Positions 1-7,952 of a DNA stretch of 64,000 nt are shown here, piece after piece. Within the stretch, counting starts at the first letter, position 1; each line of letters begins with the position of its first letter. The DNA is from Paenibacillus_S sp043945595. GTDB lineage: Bacteria; Bacillota; Bacilli; Paenibacillales; NBRC-103111. The stretch lies in NCBI RefSeq assembly GCF_043945595.1, contig NZ_JBIFNP010000001.1, forward strand, positions 992,001 to 1,056,000. The letters run 5' to 3'. The position numbers and the translations under genes were made by a program. The notes under the pieces were generated by a model. That model had not been told where the DNA came from. It did not search any database and saw only the letters and a program-made list of their open reading frames with translations.

Positions 1-131
1 TCAAGCGAACCCTGCGCCGGCACGTGCTGAAGATCGGACAAATGGTGGCCATCTGGATCGGCATGGTGTCGATTTTGCGCGGGATGGCCGCTAACGGATG
101 GATACCGAGCATTCATCCTTGGCTGTGGTAG
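1..131 (+). CDS. C-terminal fragment of a membrane protein, possibly TauE/SafE type
   Basis: An open frame enters from the left edge (first complete codon at base 3) and stops with TAG at 129-131. The 42 visible residues are a basic stretch (KRTLRRH) followed by a hydrophobic helix (MVAIWIGMVSILRGM) and a short tail ending in HPWLW. This resembles the last helix of sulfite exporter TauE/SafE-like membrane proteins, but too little is present for a firm call. It converges on the YtkA-like gene, with one base between the two stop codons. Confidence 0.5.
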   Translation, partial: KRTLRRHVLKIGQMVAIWIGMVSILRGMAANGWIPSIHPWLW

Positions 132-132
132 C

Positions 133-559
133 TTAGCGCACCGAAAGGAAAGCGTGCTCGACGGTATAGGTTTGCCCGTTCAATGCAACAGTCACTTCGG
201 CGGAGGAGCGTCCGGCCATCAGAGGGATGCCTTCCCCGCGATAGACGCCGGGTTCGACCTCTTCGGCGTGGGCTGTGCTGATGCCGCAGAACATATCGGG
301 CATCGAGATGGCGATATTCACTTGCGCTCCGCTGACCGGCGTACGGTTAGCCTCTTGGACGGAGATGGTGAAGGTATTCGGCTTCAGCACCTTGGCTTCA
401 GGGGACGCCATTTGCACCTGAAGCGTGTACGGGCCGGTGGTGGCAACGGTGGAAGGGGCATACTGCTCGGAGGAAGCCTTGCGGGTGACGGACCAGGGCG
501 GCGCACAGCGCTACGCAGACAATCACCAGCACATAGATGAACATACTGTTTCTGCTCAT
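133..559 (-). pseudogene. YtkA/FixH-like membrane-anchored protein, frameshifted
   Basis: The body of the protein (133 to about 490) has the YtkA-like all-beta pattern, with 'PVSGAQVNIAISMPDM' and a final 'GQTYTVEHAFLSVR'. Such proteins are thought to be exported and to take part in metal or cytochrome oxidase handling. The body frame has no good start. An ATG at 559 opens a 22-codon hydrophobic anchor (MSRNSMFIYVLVIVCVAL) in another frame. Removing one base near 491-494 joins the two into a 141-residue protein of normal shape. The break lies at GACC. It may be a sequence error, so the gene could be intact. Confidence 0.6.
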
Positions 560-880
560 GCACGATCGACCTTCTTTCGTGTCGGATCCGATTCTCTTAT
601 AAATATGTCGATTTATACTGAAAAAAGACCATGAGATACGGGAAGACCGTGGATCCTAGACGCGAGCTGCAGCACAGTGCGGCAGGTTGTCTGTCGAAAC
701 TCCAACGGGGACAGCGATGCCTAAGGGCTGGGGAGAACCATGGAGCTTAGCCGGTACGGCAGCAGCTAATAGCGGCAGTTAATGCAGCAGGTGCGCCTTC
801 CACGCAAAACAGGTACAATAATAGAACCGGATAGCAATTCAATCCGTGAATGTTGGAACTGGGTGCGGGAGGCGTCGGCA
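560..880. other. Intergenic stretch with hairpin-forming sequence
   Basis: No convincing gene is present. Bases 690-770 can form several short stems: CTGTC/GACAG near 691-715, CTAAG/CTTAG near 722-749, and GCCGGTACGGC near 750. It could be a structured leader for the downstream DUF1294 gene, but no known riboswitch consensus is recognisable and no promoter is obvious. Confidence 0.3.
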
Positions 881-1153
881 TTGCGTATTTTTATTACATA
901 CCTTGTGATTATGAACATCATCAGCTTCTGCTTGATGGCTTACGATAAGTCGCAAGCGGGGAAGCGAAAGCGAAGAATACCGGAGAAAAGGCTGTTCGGC
1001 TACGCTGCCTGCGGAGGGGCGCTTGGCGCTTGGATCGGCATGTACACCTGGAGGCACAAAACGAAGCATACGTCCTTCATCCTCGGTATGCCTGCGCTGC
1101 TGGTTGTCAATGCGGTTCTCATTTATTGGATCGTCAAGGGGCTTCAAGCCTGA
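881..1153 (+). CDS. DUF1294 family small membrane protein
   Basis: This 90-residue protein has two hydrophobic helices (YLVIMNIISFCLMAY near residues 5-19 and LLVVNAVLIYWIVKG at the end). Between them is the DUF1294 core: 'AYDKSQAG', basic residues, 'RIPEKRLFG', 'GGALGAWIGM' and 'RHKTKHTSF'. The family has no established function. I chose the TTG at 881 because GGGAGG lies 7 bases upstream and the length then fits the family (about 90 residues). An upstream ATG at 782 adds 33 unrelated residues and lacks a ribosome site. Confidence 0.75.
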   Translation: MRIFITYLVIMNIISFCLMAYDKSQAGKRKRRIPEKRLFGYAACGGALGAWIGMYTWRHKTKHTSFILGMPALLVVNAVLIYWIVKGLQA

Positions 1154-1268
1154 TATTATTGTAATATCCAAAAGGCGAATATTCTTTTTATATTTACCAT
1201 TATCGTTCGGTTATTGTAGGGGGATTGAATGTAAAAAGGGAATAATCGTCATTTGTTCGAGCTTTTTG

Positions 1269-1298
1269 TTGACGCAGCGGCTTTGGATACGTTAAGAT
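1269..1298 (+). promoter_or_regulatory. Sigma-A type promoter of the purine-riboswitch operon
   Basis: TTGACG (1269-1274) is followed after 18 bases by TAAGAT (1293-1298). Transcription would start near 1305, just before the aptamer. Confidence 0.55.
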
Positions 1299-1310
1299 AA
1301 AAACAACTTT

Positions 1311-1382
1311 CATACATTCGTATATCCTCGATAATCGGATTGAGGCTCTCTAGAAGGAACCGTGAATTCCTAACTACGAATG
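1311..1382 (+). ncRNA. Purine-family riboswitch aptamer, variant core (8-oxoguanine candidate)
   Basis: The fold is that of a purine aptamer. P1 pairs CATTCGTA (1315-1322) with TACGAATG (1375-1382). P2 pairs 1326-1332 with 1339-1345. P3 pairs AGGAA (1355-1359) with TTCCT (1367-1371). Loop 2 ends in GG, and loop 3 (CCGTGAA) begins with CC, so the loop-loop contact is possible. The C before P1' (1374) matches the guanine-specifying cytosine. The P2-P3 junction reads CTCTCTAGA instead of the usual GTTTCTAC-like sequence. Variant guanine aptamers upstream of 8-oxoguanine deaminases are known as 8-oxoguanine riboswitches. The deaminase-like gene downstream supports that reading by inference. Confidence 0.75.
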
Positions 1383-1430
1383 ACAAAAGCATCCTTTTGT
1401 CATTTCGTCGTTAGGATTTTTTGCGTACGG
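1367..1430 (+). terminator. Riboswitch expression-platform terminator
   Basis: A hairpin of about 20 base pairs runs from TCCTAACTACGAATGACAAA (starting at 1368) to its near-complement ending in GTTAGGA and a T run (to about 1423). Its left arm uses the 3' strands of P3 and P1 of the aptamer. Terminator and ligand-bound aptamer are therefore mutually exclusive, which predicts that ligand turns expression on. Confidence 0.8.
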
Positions 1431-1508
1431 AAGGAAACAATCAGGAGAAGGCTGTACCGGTTCGTCGAAACGAGCAATTGTAAAAAATGATGGTGAGGGA
1501 GTGGGAGC

Positions 1509-2831
1509 ATGGCAACGACACTGATTCGAAATGCTTGCATTGTCACGATGAATGCCGATCTGGACGTTTTCTCAGGGGAGGTGCTGCTTGAGGACGACCG
1601 CATTTCCCAAGTGGGCGCGAAGCTGGATGTAACTGCGGACACGGTCATCGACGCAGGAGGAAAGGTGCTGCTGCCGGGCTTCGTGCAGACGCATATTCAT
1701 CTGTGTCAAACGCTGTTTCGCGGCCGGGCCGACGATTTGGAGCTGCTCGACTGGCTGCGCAAAAAAATATGGCCGCTGGAGGCGGCGCATGACGAGGAAT
1801 CGATATACTATTCCGCGCTGCTCGGCATCGGCGAGCTGATCCGCAGCGGCACGACGACGATTCTCGATATGGAGACGGTCCGCCATACGGATTTCGCCTT
1901 CCAGGCTATGGCTCAGAGCGGAATCCGCGCCATCTCCGGCAAGGTGATGATCGACCACGGCGACAATGTGCCGTCCATTCTGTATGAGGAGACGGCCGCT
2001 TCCTTGAAGGAGTCCGAGGCGCTGCTGAACAAGTGGCACGGCTACGACAGCGGCAGGCTGCAGTATGCTTTCTGCCCCCGATTTGTCGTATCTTGCACCG
2101 AGGAGCTGCTGACAGGCGTCCGCGATCTCTCCAAGCAGTATAACGTGCTTGTGCATACCCACGCCTCCGAGAACCGGGGCGAAATCGAGCTGGTCGAGCT
2201 GGAGCGCAAGATGCGCAACGTGAAATATCTCGATCATATCGGCTTGGCCTCGCCGAATCTGGTGCTCGCGCACTGCGTCTGGCTGGATGAAGAGGAGAAA
2301 GAAATCATCCGCGAGCGCGGGGTTAAGGTGACCCACTGTCCCGGCTCGAACATGAAGCTGGCCTCCGGTCTCGCCGAAATACCGGATCTGCTGGGCCGTC
2401 ACATTCATGTTGGTATCGGCGCCGACGGGGCTCCCTGCAACAACAACCTGGATATGTTCCAGGAAATGCGCCTGACCGCCTATATCCAAAAGGTTCAGCA
2501 CGGCCCGACGGTGATGAATGCCCGTTCTGTGCTTCGGCTGGCCACCATCGGCGGCGCTGAGGTGCTCGGGCTCGACCATGAGATCGGAAGCATCGAGCCG
2601 GGCAAAAAGGCGGATCTGCAGCTGCTCGACTTGTACGATTTTCATGCCTACCCTTCGTTCGATGTCGATCTGTTCTCGCGCATCGTTTACTCCGCAACCC
2701 GCGGGGATGTCGATACGGTATTCATTGACGGCAAAATCGTGATGGAGAACAAAACTGTAAAAACCATGGATAAGGACCTCGTGCTTAGAGAGTCCGACCG
2801 GGCGATTCAAAGGCTTCTGGCACGTATTTAA
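1509..2831 (+). CDS. Amidohydrolase, 8-oxoguanine / S-adenosylhomocysteine deaminase type
   Basis: This 440-residue metal-dependent deaminase of the MtaD/AtzA-TrzN amidohydrolase family has an N-terminal beta domain. The metal-site motifs follow in order: 'HIHLCQT' near residue 62, 'HTHASEN' near 217, 'LAHCVWLDEEE' near 254, 'THCPGSNMKLASG' near 278 and 'GADGAPCNNN' near 308. The C-terminus has the typical 'GSIEPGKKADL'. Family members deaminate 5'-deoxyadenosine, S-adenosylhomocysteine, guanine or 8-oxoguanine, and sequence alone does not decide which. The purine-family riboswitch upstream favours a purine base. Translation starts at ATG 1509 behind GGGAGTGGGAGC. It is a single-gene unit with its own promoter. 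Confidence 0.85.
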   Translation: MATTLIRNACIVTMNADLDVFSGEVLLEDDRISQVGAKLDVTADTVIDAGGKVLLPGFVQTHIHLCQTLFRGRADDLELLDWLRKKIWPLEAAHDEESIYYSALLGIGELIRSGTTTILDMETVRHTDFAFQAMAQSGIRAISGKVMIDHGDNVPSILYEETAASLKESEALLNKWHGYDSGRLQYAFCPRFVVSCTEELLTGVRDLSKQYNVLVHTHASENRGEIELVELERKMRNVKYLDHIGLASPNLVLAHCVWLDEEEKEIIRERGVKVTHCPGSNMKLASGLAEIPDLLGRHIHVGIGADGAPCNNNLDMFQEMRLTAYIQKVQHGPTVMNARSVLRLATIGGAEVLGLDHEIGSIEPGKKADLQLLDLYDFHAYPSFDVDLFSRIVYSATRGDVDTVFIDGKIVMENKTVKTMDKDLVLRESDRAIQRLLARI

Positions 2832-2950
2832 ACAGCACATACCTAGAAAGTGCTTCCCATGACTTGACCGGGAGGATGGCCTGCCTTCATGCCATTCTCT
2901 CCTTAGGCCAGGAGTGGAGCACTTTCGATAAGATAAGAATTCGAATTTGG

Positions 2951-2974
2951 GAGTCACGGGAGTGACTCTTTTTT
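2951..2974 (+). terminator. Terminator after the amidohydrolase gene
   Basis: GAGTCAC and GTGACTC pair across a 4-base GGGA loop and are followed by a T run. Confidence 0.8.
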
Positions 2975-3095
2975 GATGACATGCCTGAACTTGCGGGCGG
3001 AAATAAAGCAGCAGGTTTGGGGAACGAGCCACGGGTATGTGAGAGGTGTCTAGATCGCTCTAGAGAAGTAGAAGGCAGCACAAAGTAGAACAGAA

Positions 3096-3219
3096 GAGAG
3101 AATGGATATGGGGTGGAAAAGCGATAGCGTCCGCCTTTGAAATTCGTGTCGCTCCTGCTAAGTATCCATTCAAATGACACGAATTTCAACAGCGGTTGTA
3201 ACCCCATATCCATTCTCTC
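3096..3219. repeat. Nested palindromic repeat, family A copy 1
   Basis: Perfect 19-base arms (3096-3114 and 3201-3219) enclose a second, near-perfect 14-base pair of arms (TTGAAATTCGTGTC at 3137-3150 and GACACGAATTTCAA at 3176-3189). The core around the inner arms (CGTCCGCCTTTGAAAT ... TTTCAACAGCGG) recurs in reverse orientation at 22461-22530. It therefore belongs to a dispersed family rather than being a simple terminator. Confidence 0.7.
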
Positions 3220-3316
3220 CTGTGCTCAGACAGTTGGGTTACATGGAGGCCCATATTTTTTTCATACCATAGCCTGAATGGAATGCGCAATCGCTCCCAA
3301 TGTCAGAATAAAATGA

Positions 3317-3345
3317 TTGAAAAAATCAAAATAATGACGTAAAAT
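3317..3345 (+). promoter_or_regulatory. Promoter of the SIS-aldolase-kinase operon
   Basis: TTGAAA (3317-3322), a 17-base spacer and TAAAAT (3340-3345) form a sigma-A promoter. The predicted start near 3352 leaves a short leader with the AGGAGAGGAG ribosome site before ATG 3375. Confidence 0.55.
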
Positions 3346-3374
3346 TTCATTATATCCAGGAGAGGAGCTATTCC

Positions 3375-4430
3375 ATGACGAAATTCGGTCAGTTTACGTA
3401 TCCTGAAATATCCGCCCAAGCGGACGCTCTGCAGGCAGCATGGGCACAGCTGGAGCGGCAGCAGGATTGGATTCAATCCTACTTGCTGAATCCCGCTTAT
3501 GATGAAATCATTTTTATCGGATCGGGCTCATCCTACTATCAAGCGTTGTCCATGGCTTCCACCTGCCGTGCATGGCTTGGCAAAAGCGCCTCCGCGTATC
3601 CTTCGTCAGAGCTGTTTCTGTTCCGAAGCCAGGCGATGACGGATCAGCGCCGTTACCTGGTGATCGGCGTATCCCGTTCGGGAGAATCGTCCGAGGTTAT
3701 TCTGGCGCTGGAATCGCTGCGCGATGTGCCGAATGCTGACATGGCAGGCATCAGCTGCTATGAGGACAGCAGGCTCGCGCAGCTGGCGCCGTGCCTGATC
3801 TCGCCGCTCGGGAAAGAAAAAAGCACGGTAATGACGAAATCGTTCAGCAGCATGACGTTTATGATGCAGGCGGCGATTGCCAAAGCGGCAGAGAACGAAG
3901 AGCGGATCCGCGAGATGGAGCGGGTGATGAAAGCGGACGAGGATGTGGTTAGCCGGTCGGATGCGTTTATCCGGAAGCTGGTCGACGGTCATGATTTCAA
4001 TAAATACATTTACTTGGGCATGGGTACGGCCTACGGCATTTCGCTTGAAGCCTGCCTGAAAGTGAAGGAAATGTCTTATGTGTGGACTGAAGCGTACGGC
4101 ACGCTGGAATTCCGCCATGGCCCCAAATCGGTCGTCGAGCCGGGAACGCTTGTGTGTCTGCTGCTGTCCGAGCAGGCTCGCTCCTATGAGCTCAAGGCAG
4201 CCAAGGAGATGCAGGAATACGGCGCGTTCGTGCTGCTGTTGACCGCGCGCGAAGGGGAAGACACGGCGTTTGCCGACGCGGTGCTCGATATCGGTGGAGC
4301 GGACTTGTCCGATGACGCGCGCAGCGTTCTCTACTTGCCCGCCCTGCAATATTTGGGTTATTACACGGCCATGAAGCGCGGGGTCAACCCGGATACGCCG
4401 CGTAATTTGACGCAGGTTGTTATTATTTAA
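3375..4430 (+). CDS. SIS domain sugar-phosphate isomerase/deglycase
   Basis: This 351-residue cytosolic protein has two SIS domains. The first has the phosphosugar loop 'IFIGSGSSYYQALSMAS' near residue 48 and 'GVSRSGESSEV' near 98. The second has 'YLGMGTAYGISLEACLK' near 212 and the catalytic-type 'EAYGTLEFRHGP' near 238. Such proteins isomerise, deaminate or deglycate sugar phosphates (AgaS, FrlB, the GlmS isomerase half). The following aldolase and kinase genes make an AgaS-like role on a galactosamine- or tagatose-type phosphate plausible, but a FrlB-type deglycase cannot be excluded. The gene starts the operon and has its own promoter. Confidence 0.8.
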   Translation: MTKFGQFTYPEISAQADALQAAWAQLERQQDWIQSYLLNPAYDEIIFIGSGSSYYQALSMASTCRAWLGKSASAYPSSELFLFRSQAMTDQRRYLVIGVSRSGESSEVILALESLRDVPNADMAGISCYEDSRLAQLAPCLISPLGKEKSTVMTKSFSSMTFMMQAAIAKAAENEERIREMERVMKADEDVVSRSDAFIRKLVDGHDFNKYIYLGMGTAYGISLEACLKVKEMSYVWTEAYGTLEFRHGPKSVVEPGTLVCLLLSEQARSYELKAAKEMQEYGAFVLLLTAREGEDTAFADAVLDIGGADLSDDARSVLYLPALQYLGYYTAMKRGVNPDTPRNLTQVVII

Positions 4431-4468
4431 TTCATCTACTTATCACCGGAAGCTCGGAGGTTAACGAT

Positions 4469-5335
4469 ATGCCCTTAGTATCATCTACCCCTTTACTGGA
4501 AGCGGCCAGAGCGCAAGGTTACGGCATCGCCGCATTTAACATTCATACGCTGGAAATGCTCCAAGCGGTCGTCGAGGCGGCTGAGGAAACGCAGTCGCCG
4601 CTCATTCTGCAATCGACCGTAGGTACCGTGAAGCATCTGGGCGCCGACTATATCGCAGCTGCGGCCCAAACGGCTGCAGCCCGCGTCCGGGTACCGATTG
4701 CGCTTCATCTGGACCACTGTACGGATTTCGATACGATTATTCAATGCATCCGGGCAGGCTATACGTCCGTGATGATTGACGCCTCGATGCATCCATTCGA
4801 GGAGAACGTCAGGCAGACCCGCCGGGTTGTGGACATTGCCAAGGCGGTCGGCGTCAATGTGGAAGCCGAGCTGGGCAAGGTCGGCGGCGTCGAGGACGAG
4901 ATCGTGGTAGCCGAGCACGAAGCGCTGATGGCCGACCCGGACGAGTGCGTCCGGTTCGTGGAGCTGACGGGCGTGCCTACACTGGCTCCGGCTATCGGCA
5001 CGGCTCACGGCATTTACAAAGGGGAGCCGAAAATCGATTTCGACCGGATCGCGCGGATTGCCGGCAAGCTTTCGCTCCCCTTGGTGCTTCACGGCGGCTC
5101 CGGCATTCCCGAGGAGCAGGTAAAAAGATGTATCTCGCTTGGCATGGCGAAGATGAATATTGCGACGGAAATCCGGATCGTCTTTTCCGACGCGATCAAG
5201 AGCGTATTTGCCGAGCATCCTGCGGAGAACGATCCCCGCAAATATATGATTCCGGCCAAACAGGCCGTAAAGGCGGCCGCAATGGATAAAATGCGGATGG
5301 CCGGCTGTGCCGGCAGGGCTTCGGACTGGAAGTGA
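4469..5335 (+). CDS. Class II ketose-bisphosphate aldolase (GatY/KbaY/FbaA family)
   Basis: This 288-residue class II aldolase cleaves fructose- or tagatose-bisphosphate to dihydroxyacetone phosphate and glyceraldehyde 3-phosphate with a zinc ion. Visible motifs are 'AFNIHTLEML' near residue 22, the zinc-ligand 'LHLDHCTD' near 80, 'AELGKVGG' near 134, 'GTAHGIYKGEPKID' near 177 and 'LHGGSGIPEEQVKRC' near 207. The start has CGGAGG 9 bases upstream. It lies 38 bases after the SIS gene and its stop region overlaps the kinase translation region, so the three are one operon. The specific sugar is not decided by sequence. Confidence 0.88.
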   Translation: MPLVSSTPLLEAARAQGYGIAAFNIHTLEMLQAVVEAAEETQSPLILQSTVGTVKHLGADYIAAAAQTAAARVRVPIALHLDHCTDFDTIIQCIRAGYTSVMIDASMHPFEENVRQTRRVVDIAKAVGVNVEAELGKVGGVEDEIVVAEHEALMADPDECVRFVELTGVPTLAPAIGTAHGIYKGEPKIDFDRIARIAGKLSLPLVLHGGSGIPEEQVKRCISLGMAKMNIATEIRIVFSDAIKSVFAEHPAENDPRKYMIPAKQAVKAAAMDKMRMAGCAGRASDWK

Positions 5336-5346
5336 GCGGACGAACA

Positions 5347-6291
5347 ATGATTACGACCGTTACCTTGAATGCGGCTATCGATAAGACGTATTATTTGCCC
5401 CGTTTTCCATTGGGGCATGTATCCAGGGTGAACAACCTCTATGCCGAGCCGGGAGGCAAAGGGATTAACGTCGCCCGCGTGGTTCACCAGCTAGGCTGCC
5501 CGGTTGTTGCGACCGGCTTTCTGGGAGGGAGCAACGGGGACTGGATCCGTAAAGGGCTGGACCGTCAAGGACTTCGACACGATTTTGTAAGCGTTGAAGG
5601 AGAGTCCCGGCTTTGCCTGAACATGATCGATGAAGCGACCGGCGTCTCTACGGAGGTGCTGGAGCCCGGGCCTGTCATATCGGCCAAGGAAATGAGCAGG
5701 CTGGCGGATACGGTATACCGTCTGGCCTGCAGGTCATCGGTCGTCTGCTTCAGCGGCAGTCTCCCTCGGGGAGTCCCGGACGATTATTATGCGCAGCTGA
5801 TCACGCTGGCGAAGGCGGCGGGAGCGCTGGCCTTTCTCGATACAAGCGGCTCTGCGCTGAGGCATGCGGTCGATGCGGCTCCGTATTTCATCAAGCCGAA
5901 TGAGGACGAAATGGCGCAGCTGACAGGTCAGGCGCGGGAAGCCGGTGCCCCTTGGGCTGCGGAGGATACGCAGCTGGACACGCTGCACGAGAAGGGGATT
6001 GAGCTGATCAGCGTCACGCTGGGAGCCAAAGGATCACACAGCTCTTACGGGGGCAAACGGTATACTGCTCTTTCACCGCAGGTGCAGCCGGTGAATACAG
6101 TAGGGTGCGGAGATGCGTATACAGCCGGTATGGCGGTTGCGACCCTGCGCAAGCAGCCGCTCGAGGCATGCCTTGCCTACGCTGCGGCGGCAGGCTCGGC
6201 CAATGCGCTGACGGCCCGTGCCGGTTATGTGGACCCGCAGGATGTAGAGCAGCTGCTTGGGCAGGTCGTTGTAAGGGAAGAGCCGCACTAG
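5347..6291 (+). CDS. PfkB-family 1-phosphofructokinase / tagatose-6-phosphate kinase
   Basis: This 314-residue ribokinase-fold kinase opens with 'MITTVTLNAAIDKTYY', typical of the FruK/LacC branch. It has 'GGKGINVARV' near residue 38, 'GSLPRGVPDDYY' near 140, 'KPNEDEMAQLTG' near 185 and the catalytic 'NTVGCGDAYTAGMA' near 250. It phosphorylates a ketose phosphate at C1 or C6 to feed the aldolase upstream. I chose ATG 5347. A GTG at 5332 overlapping the aldolase stop is also possible and adds five residues. Together with the SIS protein and the aldolase it forms a complete sugar-phosphate route without its own transporter. Confidence 0.85.
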   Translation: MITTVTLNAAIDKTYYLPRFPLGHVSRVNNLYAEPGGKGINVARVVHQLGCPVVATGFLGGSNGDWIRKGLDRQGLRHDFVSVEGESRLCLNMIDEATGVSTEVLEPGPVISAKEMSRLADTVYRLACRSSVVCFSGSLPRGVPDDYYAQLITLAKAAGALAFLDTSGSALRHAVDAAPYFIKPNEDEMAQLTGQAREAGAPWAAEDTQLDTLHEKGIELISVTLGAKGSHSSYGGKRYTALSPQVQPVNTVGCGDAYTAGMAVATLRKQPLEACLAYAAAAGSANALTARAGYVDPQDVEQLLGQVVVREEPH

Positions 6292-6387
6292 ACACTAGCG
6301 GAGTGCGGCGGAATGAAGATGAATCGGCCAAGGCAGGAGCCGAGGGCGCTAAAGAAACGGGCGGAGCGTACGCAACCGTACTGCAGC

Positions 6388-6475
6388 AGCGTAAGCGTTC
6401 GCCTGTGTCCTAGAAGCTCAACCCGATTCAAAGCGAGGGGATCATCGGTTGGTTGAGCCTCAAGGACAACAGTTG
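6388..6475. repeat. Palindromic repeat, family B diverged copy 3
   Basis: Bases 6388-6410 match 22 of 23 bases of the reverse strand of the repeat at 60976-61147 (the AAGCGTTCGCCTNTGTCC block). The copy ends with GGACAACAG as that repeat does. The inner palindrome is different: GAAGCTCAACC pairs with GGTTGAGCCTC instead of the usual GGATTTCAACCGC arm. Confidence 0.55.
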
Positions 6476-6553
6476 CGCGCTTGCAAAGCCGTCAGACAGG
6501 CTTCGTAAGCTTAAGCCTGGAAGCAGGTATTGTGCGCGCAGCGATGTTTTTTA

Positions 6554-6590
6554 ACAGCCAGGTGCAGAAGCCCTGGCTGTTTCTTTTTTC
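6554..6590 (+). terminator. Terminator after the sugar-phosphate operon
   Basis: ACAGCCAGG and CCTGGCTGT pair perfectly and are followed by TTTCTTTTTT. Confidence 0.85.
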
Positions 6591-6836
6591 ACTCCCGCCT
6601 CTCCGACGTTCTCGGATCTTAAGTGCGCACTGCGGGGCAGCCAAGTCCGGGTCTTTTGCCGCCTGCTGCTTAAGCCGGTCCCTTGAAGAGGGAGACATCG
6701 GACAAATAGTTAGGGCAGGAGGAAAACATCCGAAGCTTATTTTAGATACGGGAAGGAAACCGCTTTCTAAATAGAGAATCCATAGTAAGAGAAATTCCAT
6801 CCTTTTATCCTACTTTGAAAAGAGGCGACCTGATTC

Positions 6837-7850
6837 ATGAGAACGATCGTGTGTGAAGAGCCGAACCGCTTTGCTTTAAAAGAAACGGATATGCCTGCGG
6901 CGGCGGAAGGGGAAGCGCTGGTGCGGATTCGCCGCATCGGCATTTGCGGCACGGATTTGCATGCTTACCGCGGCAATCAGCCGTTTTTTGAATACCCGCG
7001 TATTCTTGGGCATGAGCTTGCAGGTGAAATTGTGGAGATCGGCAGCAACAGCCGGGGGTTGAAGGCGGGCGATCCGGTAGCGGTTTTGCCGTATCTGGAA
7101 TGCGGACGCTGCATCGCCTGCCGGTCGGGCAAAACGAACTGCTGCACGCAGATGAAAGTGCTCGGCGTCCATCAGGATGGCGGCATGCGGGAGTATATAG
7201 CGGTGCCCGCCGATCATCTGCTGAAAGCGGAGGGCTTGGGACTGGAGCAGACGGCTATCGTCGAATGCTTGAGCATCGGGGCTCATGCGGTACGCCGGGC
7301 AGCGATTACTCCAGGCGAATTCGCGCTTGTGATCGGAGCGGGGCCGATCGGACTCGGCGTCATGAAGTTCGCCAAGCTGGCGGGCGCTCGGGTCATCGCG
7401 CTCGATATGAATGAGGGCCGGCTTGAGTACTGCAGGGAATGGGCGCCTGCCGACTACACGGTGAATGTAAAGAACGATCCGTTGAAGGAAATCGAAGCGA
7501 TCACCGGCGGTGATTTGCCGACGGTGGTATTCGATGCAACAGGCAATGCCAAATCGATGGAAAGCTCCTTCCAATATGTATCGCATGGCGGTCGGCTGGT
7601 TTTCGTAGGGCTGGTGAAGGCCGATCTATCCTTTCACGATCCGGAGTTCCACAAGCGTGAGCTTACCCTGATGAGCAGCCGGAATGCGACAATTGTTGAT
7701 TTCGAGCATGTGATCGACAGTCTGCGCAGCGGACACATCGATACGGATTCATTTATTACCCACCGCGTCGGCTTCGAGGACATGATCGGCTCGTATGAAG
7801 CCTGGCTGAAGCCGGAAACCGGAGTCATCAAAGCGATGGTGGAGCTGTAA
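6837..7850 (+). CDS. Zinc-dependent medium-chain alcohol/polyol dehydrogenase
   Basis: This 337-residue MDR-superfamily NAD(P)-dependent dehydrogenase has catalytic zinc ligands in 'GICGTDLHAY' (residue 34 onward) and 'GHELAGEI' near 60. The four structural-zinc cysteines are in 'CGRCIACRSGKTNCC' near 90, and the Rossmann motif 'VIGAGPIGLGVMKFAK' is near 165. Relatives oxidise L-galactonate, sorbitol, galactitol 1-phosphate or threonine. The exact substrate is unknown. It follows the sugar-phosphate operon but is separated from it by a terminator and 545 bases, so joint function is only possible. The ribosome site (AGAGGCG) is weak. Confidence 0.8.
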   Translation: MRTIVCEEPNRFALKETDMPAAAEGEALVRIRRIGICGTDLHAYRGNQPFFEYPRILGHELAGEIVEIGSNSRGLKAGDPVAVLPYLECGRCIACRSGKTNCCTQMKVLGVHQDGGMREYIAVPADHLLKAEGLGLEQTAIVECLSIGAHAVRRAAITPGEFALVIGAGPIGLGVMKFAKLAGARVIALDMNEGRLEYCREWAPADYTVNVKNDPLKEIEAITGGDLPTVVFDATGNAKSMESSFQYVSHGGRLVFVGLVKADLSFHDPEFHKRELTLMSSRNATIVDFEHVIDSLRSGHIDTDSFITHRVGFEDMIGSYEAWLKPETGVIKAMVEL

Positions 7851-7901
7851 AAGCACGCATCCGCATCAGTATCAGCATCAGTATATGGCGGCGGCCATTT
7901 C

Positions 7902-7952
7902 AAGCTGCGAGCCGGCCGGGCGGTGAAGCCCTTCCGGCTTGCGGCTTTGTTT
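7902..7952 (+). terminator. Terminator after the zinc dehydrogenase
   Basis: AAGCTGCGAGCCGG pairs with CCGGCTTGCGGCTT, followed by a short T-rich tail (TGTTTG). Confidence 0.6.

Larger units (their letters stand above)
2832..3374. other. Intergenic stretch with terminator, two inverted repeats and a promoter
   Basis: No gene is seen. It holds an inverted repeat at 2846-2936 (GAAAGTGCT/AGCACTTTC arms with an inner GGATGGC/GCCATTC stem), the amidohydrolase terminator at 2951-2974, a nested palindromic repeat at 3096-3219 and the promoter of the SIS-aldolase operon at 3317-3345. Confidence 0.7.
6292..6836. other. Intergenic stretch with a diverged repeat and a terminator
   Basis: No gene is seen. 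Bases 6388-6475 are a diverged copy of the palindromic repeat found at 29198 and 60976. A terminator lies at 6554-6590. The remaining 240 bases before the dehydrogenase hold nothing recognisable. Confidence 0.6.

Noticed and set aside
690..770. A second c-di-GMP-I or a c-di-AMP riboswitch before the DUF1294 gene
   Set aside because: CCTAAGG occurs, but the GGCAAACC and GACGCAAAG boxes of GEMM-I and the conserved boxes of the ydaO class are missing.
2846..2936. T-box leader
   Set aside because: The hairpins lack the T-box antiterminator sequence, and no aminoacyl-tRNA or amino-acid gene follows.
1572..3032. A 486-codon open frame antisense to the amidohydrolase gene
   Set aside because: The plus-strand gene has all metal-site motifs, a riboswitch and a ribosome site. 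The antisense frame has no recognisable domain and arises from GC-rich codon bias.
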